Assembly: GCA_947652115.1 (NCBI GenBank)
Contig: OX393562.1
Coordinates: 24,233,020 to 24,297,019 of the forward strand
Length of the DNA stretch: 64,000 bases
Direction of reading: 5' to 3'
Origin: Blastomussa wellsi
Taxonomy: Eukaryota > Cnidaria > Anthozoa > Scleractinia > Plerogyridae
This document shows positions 58,401 to 64,000 of the stretch, piece by piece; within the stretch, counting starts at the first letter, position 1, and each line of letters opens with the position of its first letter. The position numbers and the translations under genes are program-made. The notes beneath the pieces were generated by a model. That model saw only the letters and a list, made by a program, of their open reading frames with translations. It was not told the DNA's origin and did no database searches.

Positions 58401-59076
58401 ACTGCATTTGATCTTTCCTGGCAAATGTTTCGTGCTACAGATTTCTTTATAATTGAGAAGCTTACAGTCTTTCCCATAAAACCATGAACACCAGAAATGT
58501 TTATGGAATGTTATTGTGTTACAAAGAAAAAGCCAATCAGGTGTTAGAAAACTAAACCGCAAACAGCAATGGTCATTAGTTTGTGGTTTTGAAGTTTGTT
58601 TGAATGTCCTGAACTTTGCTGCAATTGGTCACTACACAATAAACATTCCAGAAATTTTTTCTGGTGTTCACGGTTTTATGGGAAAGACTGTAAGCTTAAA
58701 GTTACAACCGCTGGTATCAATGGTAGTCTGGTCACTTATAAATTTTCCCCAGGGTGGGGGCTTTTTGGCCTGGGGAGAGGGGAATTTGAACAAAAAGTTT
58801 CCAAAAATTCAAATGCCAGGACCTTGGTTGCCTGGGGGTGATGTTGAAGCTTTGATTTGACTGATACGTTACGGCGAAAATGAGACAATGAGAACACACC
58901 AAATGTCACAATTACTAAAAATATTAACATTTTCTTGGTTTTATTCCAGGCTTTAACACTGGACCCATTTAACAGAGCAGTGCAAGACCAACTCAGAATT
59001 CTCAAAATGAAGGAACGAGAGTATGATGATAATATGTCCAGAGCGCTTGGTGCCATGTTTGGACGTAAATTGTAAT
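51626..59076 (+). CDS. FKBP-like TPR co-chaperone (FKBPL-like)
   Basis: Eight exons in one frame, about 274 residues: 51626-51716, 51800-51871, 53352-53512, 53715-53798, 54625-54813, 55609-55659, 57581-57631, 58950-59076. Residues 1-107 look like a degenerate FKBP fold (TVIQRGTGLETPNYGSSC, KIFCEDGTVLQNCEKEVVIG, GDSEVAESLEKCLECM, CEVELLSF) without the aromatic active-site residues of peptidyl-prolyl isomerases. HWETTSEEKMSLALHHKAKG leads into three TPR units (GKWLCAARRYSQALKQL; LLNLSACQVKLGQYEFVAAN; NIKALYRRGQAFVVLNEFER) and a C-terminal helix ending MFGRKL. Such proteins bind Hsp90 through the TPRs. FKBPL is the best fit, FKBP6 or another TPR immunophilin is possible. AATAAA overlaps the stop region at 59075. 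Confidence 0.8.
52608..52812 (+). mobile_element. tRNA-derived SINE, 5'-truncated
   Basis: Body, TTTGA tract and end match 21870-22045 (GCGTCATGTG, GAGAGGTTTTTCTC, GTGTCCCTAATTAGTACATC). The A and B boxes are missing. The ATTTG tract is expanded (52718-52750). It lies in intron 2 of the FKBPL-like gene. Confidence 0.8.
56441..57259. mobile_element. 819-bp element with very long inverted repeats and TTAA duplications
   Basis: Starts AGTGCCTATGAAATGAAAAA and ends with the inverted copy; the two outer 300 bp or so pair imperfectly. TTAA lies directly outside both ends (56437-56440, 57260-57263). It sits in intron 6 of the FKBPL-like gene. A related fragment lies near 50815-50990 in a PRELID2 intron. 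Confidence 0.8.
58461..58694. mobile_element. 234-bp MITE, complete copy
   Basis: CTTACAGTCTTTCCCATAAA and its inverted copy end the unit, and the inverted repeat extends to about 45 bp (…GAACACCAGAAAT). A left-truncated copy is at 19013-19214. It lies in the last intron of the FKBPL-like gene. Confidence 0.85.
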
Positions 59077-59916
59077 AAACTGTCTTGAAGAATTTGAGTG
59101 TATTTAGCTTGTGCAGTTGACAAATTATGGAGAACTGTGTATATAAATTGTGAACTGAATATTAAAAGTAATAAAAATACCAGCAGTAGCAGGGTGGGCA
59201 TGGGGGTTTCATGTCATTGTGAATGGGTAAAAATGAACTAGCAAGGGTGGGGGGATGTCCAGGGTACATGCTTTGGGGGGTATACAAAACATGGACCAAG
59301 GTCCATAGACCACCCCTGCACATGGACCACCCCATGGCCCCGGATCTGTTTCATGGACTGCTTGATGGCGCACCCACGGGCCTGATTTTCTTCGTACACA
59401 TTTTTGTATTAAAGAAGATCATTTACTGGCTTGCACACATTTGTTTACACTCCACTGGGCTTTATTTCCTGCACGTTTTGCTAAGCTTTGTTTACAATGA
59501 ATCCAAAAGAAGAGCACCTGACAGGGGCATAACAAGGATTAATTGGACCCAAATGCTGCAAAATTTACTAATTCATACTGAATATCGTAGCAATGCACAT
59601 GCTTATTCAACTTTATTAATTCCATGACTTAATATCACTGCTTTTTTATTAATAATTCCACCAGAAAAAATAAGGGGGGGGGGGGGAGGTTTGAGACCCC
59701 CTCTGGCTAGGCCCCTGTCTGATTTCCTGCATCCCATAATAAGTAAGTCTAATCCTTCCTGTTGTACTTATCATGAAATGTGTGAAAATTATACCAAGTA
59801 CAATTTGAGAAATTATGCTAAAACTTTCCCTTTCTGGCCATTACGACTGCCAGCCTAAATTTCTTAAAAGTTAGGAAGTGAACATTGAATGGCATAAATA
59901 CTAGTCTATCATACCC

Positions 59917-60063
59917 AACCTCATTCCCAGGGTCTCTCATCTTCCCCCCTTCGACCCTGGTTGGGCTTAAGGCCGTCATGTCTCCCAGAATCTGGGAGAC
60001 GACAAAGACACATGACCAGACTCTCTCCTCTCTCACTCCAGAAGGAGACCCTGAAAACGAGGC
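59917..60063. mobile_element. MITE, CTCATTCCCAGGGTC family
   Basis: AACCTCATTCCCAGGGTCTC is mirrored by GGAGACCCTGAAAACGAGG; the middle has an inverted TCTGGGAGAC pair. Related to 267-358. Confidence 0.6.
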
Positions 60064-60551
60064 TGTAATTGTTATTTGCTACGGTACACAGAATAGTGGC
60101 AAATCATTTTCACAGTTCACCTGTTTTTGGCAGTTGCTTTGGTCATCGACATAGACAAGGCTGGGTTTTCACTGATTTGAGTCATTCTATATATGCTGAT
60201 GACACTGCCACCTCACTTGCATTTCAAGAGTTCTTTAGTTTTTACCAATGTCTGATTTACATGCATTTGTTATCTTACTTTTGTTGGTTTTATAACCTCA
60301 CCCTAGGGAGGGTTCAGGTTTCCAGTGGGGGCTTTCCCAGACAGACAATTTAACACGTATTTTGTTCCTGTCAATAAACAGGGTCCATTGTTTGAAATTA
60401 AGTTACTGCAGTATATCCAGTGAAACAGTCAGCTCCCATGGTAACAAACAGTGTGTTTGACAGTTGTCTAATACCGGGAATTGGGGAAACTTAATAATTT
60501 GTAATAAAATGTAATTTATTAATTAAAAAATACTGTCCCTATTCTGGCGTT

Positions 60552-60581
60552 TTAACCCTTTAAGCCCCAAGGGGTCTCCCT

Positions 60582-60628
<47 letters not shown>

Positions 60629-60695
60629 CACTCTTGGGGAGTAAAGGGTTAAGGGAGATAGTTTTTTAACCCTTTAAGCCCCAAGGGGTCTCCCT

Positions 60696-60742
<47 letters not shown>

Positions 60743-60766
60743 CACTCTTGGGGAGTAAAGGGTTAA
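60552..60766. repeat. Tandem pair of 101-bp TTAACCCTTT elements
   Basis: Units 60552-60652 and 60666-60766 are virtually identical, each starting TTAACCCTTTAAGCCCC and ending GGGGAGTAAAGGGTTAA, so each is also a fold-back. They are 13 bp apart (GGGAGATAGTTTT). Confidence 0.9.
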
Positions 60767-61248
60767 AGTGACAAGTACAGTTTGTTTTTGAAAATTAGGA
60801 GTGGTCCATGGGCTGGCTCCACACGGTGGTCTGTGGTGTGGCCCATGTACCTGGGTCCACCTTTTGGATGTAACTACTCTGAAGTACTGGGAAATTCCAT
60901 GAAAGTGCTTCAAATGCAATGTTTTCCTGTTTCAGAATACAACAATACTAAACAACCCCACAAAGCTTGCAGCCTGAAGATGCACTCTTGTCGCGTCTTC
61001 ACATCCCTTTTGATTGCTTCCTAGTTCTTCCTTGGCACTGGAGTTGCCTGCAGAGGAACTTACTTGGAATTATCAGCTGGAGTGTTTTACAGCATGGAAC
61101 CAAAGTGCGACCACTCGTGACTAATTCACATTCTTTTGTGCAGTCATTATCAGAAGCCCAGGACAGCTTCCAGTATGATTTCTGCATGAAAGAAGTGAAT
61201 CAATTCAAAGTGGTAAAATGTCTGCCCCAGCTGACCTGCTGAACACAA

Positions 61249-61726
61249 TTAACCCTTTAACCCCCGAGAGTGCCATATGGCACATAATTTCATAACTTGG
61301 TCAATATTTGTCCAACTAATCTGATTTTTTGGCACCAAAATTGTCTTGGAAAAATCTGCATTTTGAAAGGGTAAAATTGCACCTCCCCCTATTTGTGACT
61401 TAATTGACCACCCCTGTAACTTTTGAAACTTTTTTGTTTGATACATATGTAGTATGCAACATATAAGAAACCACTGGCTTGAAAGCTGCATATTAAGATA
61501 TAGTTGAGGGATATACCTAATATATATGTTGATGGACAACTTTTTTAATCCTTGTCTTTTTATAATTTTGACTCATTTCTTTCAAAGCTCTTTCTTTTTA
61601 TTTGTTAATGTGTTTTACGAAATTCTCTAATCAACACCTTTCAAATGGTGTATCATACATGGATATCAAATTTATATTTTTTCATTTACAAGAAATGACC
61701 ATTTGCCTTTGGGGGTAAAGGGTTAA
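61249..61726. mobile_element. 478-bp TTAACCCTTT-family MITE
   Basis: Starts TTAACCCTTTAACCCCC and ends GGGGGTAAAGGGTTAA. Larger relative of the pair at 60552-60766; the body is different. Confidence 0.7.
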
Positions 61727-61852
61727 CAGATGCACCACTATCATGACTATAATTTATGAACATGTTACACTGAAAAGCAGTCAGAAAACCAGACTCAGCA
61801 CATTCTCACTTTTAAAAATGGCTTTTATTGCTTGAATTGTTAATGATGTGTC

Positions 61853-64000
61853 CTAATACAGACGCTGGGGTTTTCCCATTGTGCTCTTGATATAGAGCGC
61901 TCGTACATTCTGCCAGTTCTTTTTCAGCAGGGACACCAAGAAATTGACAGCAAGGTAGACATTCGCCACAAGTTCATCCTCACTCATTTCAACATGGCCG
62001 ATAGCAACAGCAAGACAGAGCACCTAAAATTCAATAATCAGAACGGGAATCAGTTATTTCGAATACGATAAACACTAAAAGTGGATATTACACCATGCAG
62101 AATATCGCCTGATACTTAAGCTGACAAGGTCGTAGGCCGAGTGGGCAAAAATCAGACAATATTCCGCAAGATTGAGGAGGATAATAAATATTTTATTATT
62201 CAAGATATTTTACATCTAGAAACACTGTGGCTCTGCAGTGCTTTGCAAGACTTTGAACAACAATTCTTCGCAACCTACGCATATCAAAGGATATCTGTTA
62301 TGTACCAATGACGTATGTAAGTGGCTTCACGGCCATTTATGGGCATTGTGCATCTGCTAGATTCTTTTCAACTAGACTGCTCGCAGATACTGTTTAGTTT
62401 TGCTGACTTAATTCATGTTAGTAGTAAAATCTCATGCTAACAGTATTCTCAAGGCAACTTCAGAGCTCAATGCACAAAAACAACAAAGAAAAACTTCAAC
62501 GGAATTTCTACAGCATATATCCACACCCCCTGCTTAGTCAATAACAATTCATTGTGATAAGCATTGAATTTTGACTGCAACCCACTAATGAAATTATTTT
62601 GAAATTGTTGTGAAAGTATTAAGTATTTCTAATGATTTTGTTGCCTTTCAGTCTGTTCTTCATACATTTGCCCCTGTACTTGATTGCCAACACACGACTC
62701 AGTCTGATCCCTATTAAAGGGACACAGTCAGCTTTGGGACTGCGCTGACCTGGACACTAGTTGTCTCCATTTGAAAAAGGTTTAGCTCAACCTGAAATCA
62801 AAGTTACGTGTCGAGTACATGTACATTTGGAAATCTGCTTCAAACTTGCCAGTGTTCCACTCGATTTTCAATCGTTTACTGAAAACCTGTTTTTGAGTGT
62901 GCTTTTGCTCATCCTATGATATGGTTAAAATGCTATGGATCGCAATTAAGGGTGATATACAAATTAGCTATGAAATGGTATCTATGGCGCATGTGCACCA
63001 GCTGACTGTGCTGTGCATTGTATTCATCTTTTAACCACACAATGTCCATACCCCCAACCCAACTGAATTTCAGTGAATTTGAGAAATTCAGTGCATTCCA
63101 CTGTTTGTCGACCATTGCGGTCTCCCCATAGATTTAAGACCCTGGGTGCAGGTCCGACCAGAAGGATGTTTCCTGATCTGGTCTCCCAGAATATAAGGCC
63201 TTACCAGTGCTCAAAATGACAACTTCAGTATTGAACCACTACCCAACATTTGCCTTACAATTATTTAGTTATCATGAGCACTGTGCCTTATTTCTGGTTA
63301 ACACCCTACCTTCTTCATTTGAAACTTGATTGTGGAGCGCACTTCCTCAACCTTCAGCACCATGTTGTCATTGTGTGTCAGTGCAGTGGGAAACTTGCCA
63401 GCCTTGTTCAGACCAGGACCCAGGATACGGGGAATCTGCCTGATGAGACTCTCCGAGGCCAGAAAGGCATCATATTTCTTGGCTGCAATATGCCATTTTC
63501 ACCATTAAGGTATATACAGTATACAGTAATAATGTGAAAGGAAAAGAATGTCCGTTATTTGTTTCCTAGTACATTGCTGGACTTGCCTCCAATAATAATT
63601 ATATAATTTGGTTTTATCAACTGGGTTGATAATGTGAATTGGCCACTGTAAAGAGATTCAAGAGCTGACGTTTCGAGCGTTAGCCCTTCGTAGGAGCGAA
63701 TCAAGAAATTGTTTTGTCGTGTACTTCATATTTCATGCACACGAGTAAAATTTGTCTTCATTTTCATGTTCCCAGTGCTGATCAATACTCTTTGTTTGGG
63801 TCTTGTAAATACAATGGTGAGTGACATTTGCATTTGGTCTGAATTGCTTTAAACTAATTTGGTTGATTGTTGTTCTTCTGTGTTTCAGATTATGAAAATA
63901 TAATTAGGAGACCAGAAAGCAGCCTGATCTGAAATTAAACAATAAAAAAATACCTTGTAATCACAAGTTAAACAATCATTGAGATTGAAGACTCACCAAG
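61853..64000 (-). CDS. RPL10A: Large-subunit ribosomal protein L10a (uL1), 3' part
   Basis: Last exon 62023-61853 reads [20 protein letters not shown], then [20 protein letters not shown] and [10 protein letters not shown], stop TAG. The exon before (63482-63310) reads [20 protein letters not shown], then [20 protein letters not shown] and [12 protein letters not shown]. These are the highly conserved C-terminal half of eukaryotic L10a, part of the L1 stalk of the 60S subunit. The last four bases of the window (63997-64000) are the tail of the preceding exon (CTTG before GTGAGT), in the right phase. The remaining 5' exons are outside. The 3' intron (62024-63309) holds repeat fragments, including a GAATATCGCCTGATAC copy at 62100. 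Confidence 0.95.
63640..63715. repeat. Dispersed repeat fragment in RPL10A intron
   Basis: GAGCTGACGTTTCGAGCGTT followed by AGCCCTTCG is a sequence I associate with common cnidarian dispersed repeats. Only a short piece is present. Confidence 0.35.

Larger units (their letters stand above)
59081..61852. other. Intergenic, repeat-rich
   Basis: Between the 3' ends of the FKBPL-like gene and RPL10A. It holds CATGGACCA-rich sequence (59280-59350, similar to 60790-60870), a G homopolymer (59674-59687), MITEs at 59917-60063, 60552-60766 and 61249-61726. No coding evidence. Confidence 0.5.

Noticed and set aside
58516..58860. 114-codon frame, and similar ones at 18979-19215
   Set aside because: Both lie within copies of the same MITE, so the similarity reflects the repeat and not a protein.
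1..64000. CRISPR arrays, operons or bacterial origin
   Set aside because: No regularly spaced identical repeats; genes have introns and animal families throughout.

Overview
The window reads as eukaryotic, AT-rich DNA from an animal. Genes are split by GT-AG introns, there are many short inverted-repeat elements, and a tRNA-derived SINE family is present. Protein content (a TRPC-like channel, PRELID2, an FKBPL-like TPR protein, ribosomal protein L10a, a secreted lysozyme-like protein) together with the repeat types suggests an anthozoan cnidarian, probably a stony coral. That assignment is an inference; no species-level marker is visible.

Layout. Bases 1-118 hold part of an acidic coding exon on the minus strand. 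Bases 119-8496 are mostly repeats and sequence I cannot interpret. From 8497 to 33057 (+) I can assemble one 13-exon reading frame of 891 codons plus stop. It starts with a TRPC-like six-helix channel and runs, without a phase break, into a SPRY domain and a C-terminal coiled coil. Its introns carry many MITEs, a SINE, a possible small nested gene (19866-20666) and a whole transposon (element A, 12714-16136). Bases 35038-35848 and 42541-43963 hold two copies of a secreted lysozyme-like gene, created by a segmental duplication whose left breakpoint lies inside an exon of the second copy. Between them sits a second transposon of the same type (element B, 36918-41123). A minus-strand PRELID2 gene (47128-51427) and a plus-strand FKBPL-like gene (51626-59076) are head to head across a promoter of about 200 bp. 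RPL10A enters from the right edge on the minus strand (61853-64000).

The most unusual content is the pair of related transposons. Each is bounded by inverted repeats of 32-34 bp that start 5'-CACGC, and each carries two convergent genes. Gene 1 encodes a large protein: basic coiled-coil N-terminus, a candidate RNase H-like/DDE core, and a CxC...CxxC tail. Gene 2 encodes a protein of 207-211 residues that I do not recognise. Both gene 2 starts lie in an AANATGGCGGC context. Element B is nearly intact, with one probable frameshift. Element A has introns but has lost the large C-terminal part of gene 1. The convergent two-gene layout and CAC-starting ends resemble RAG/Transib/CMC-type transposons, but gene 2 is not RAG2-like. 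The TRPC-SPRY fusion is the second observation most worth testing.
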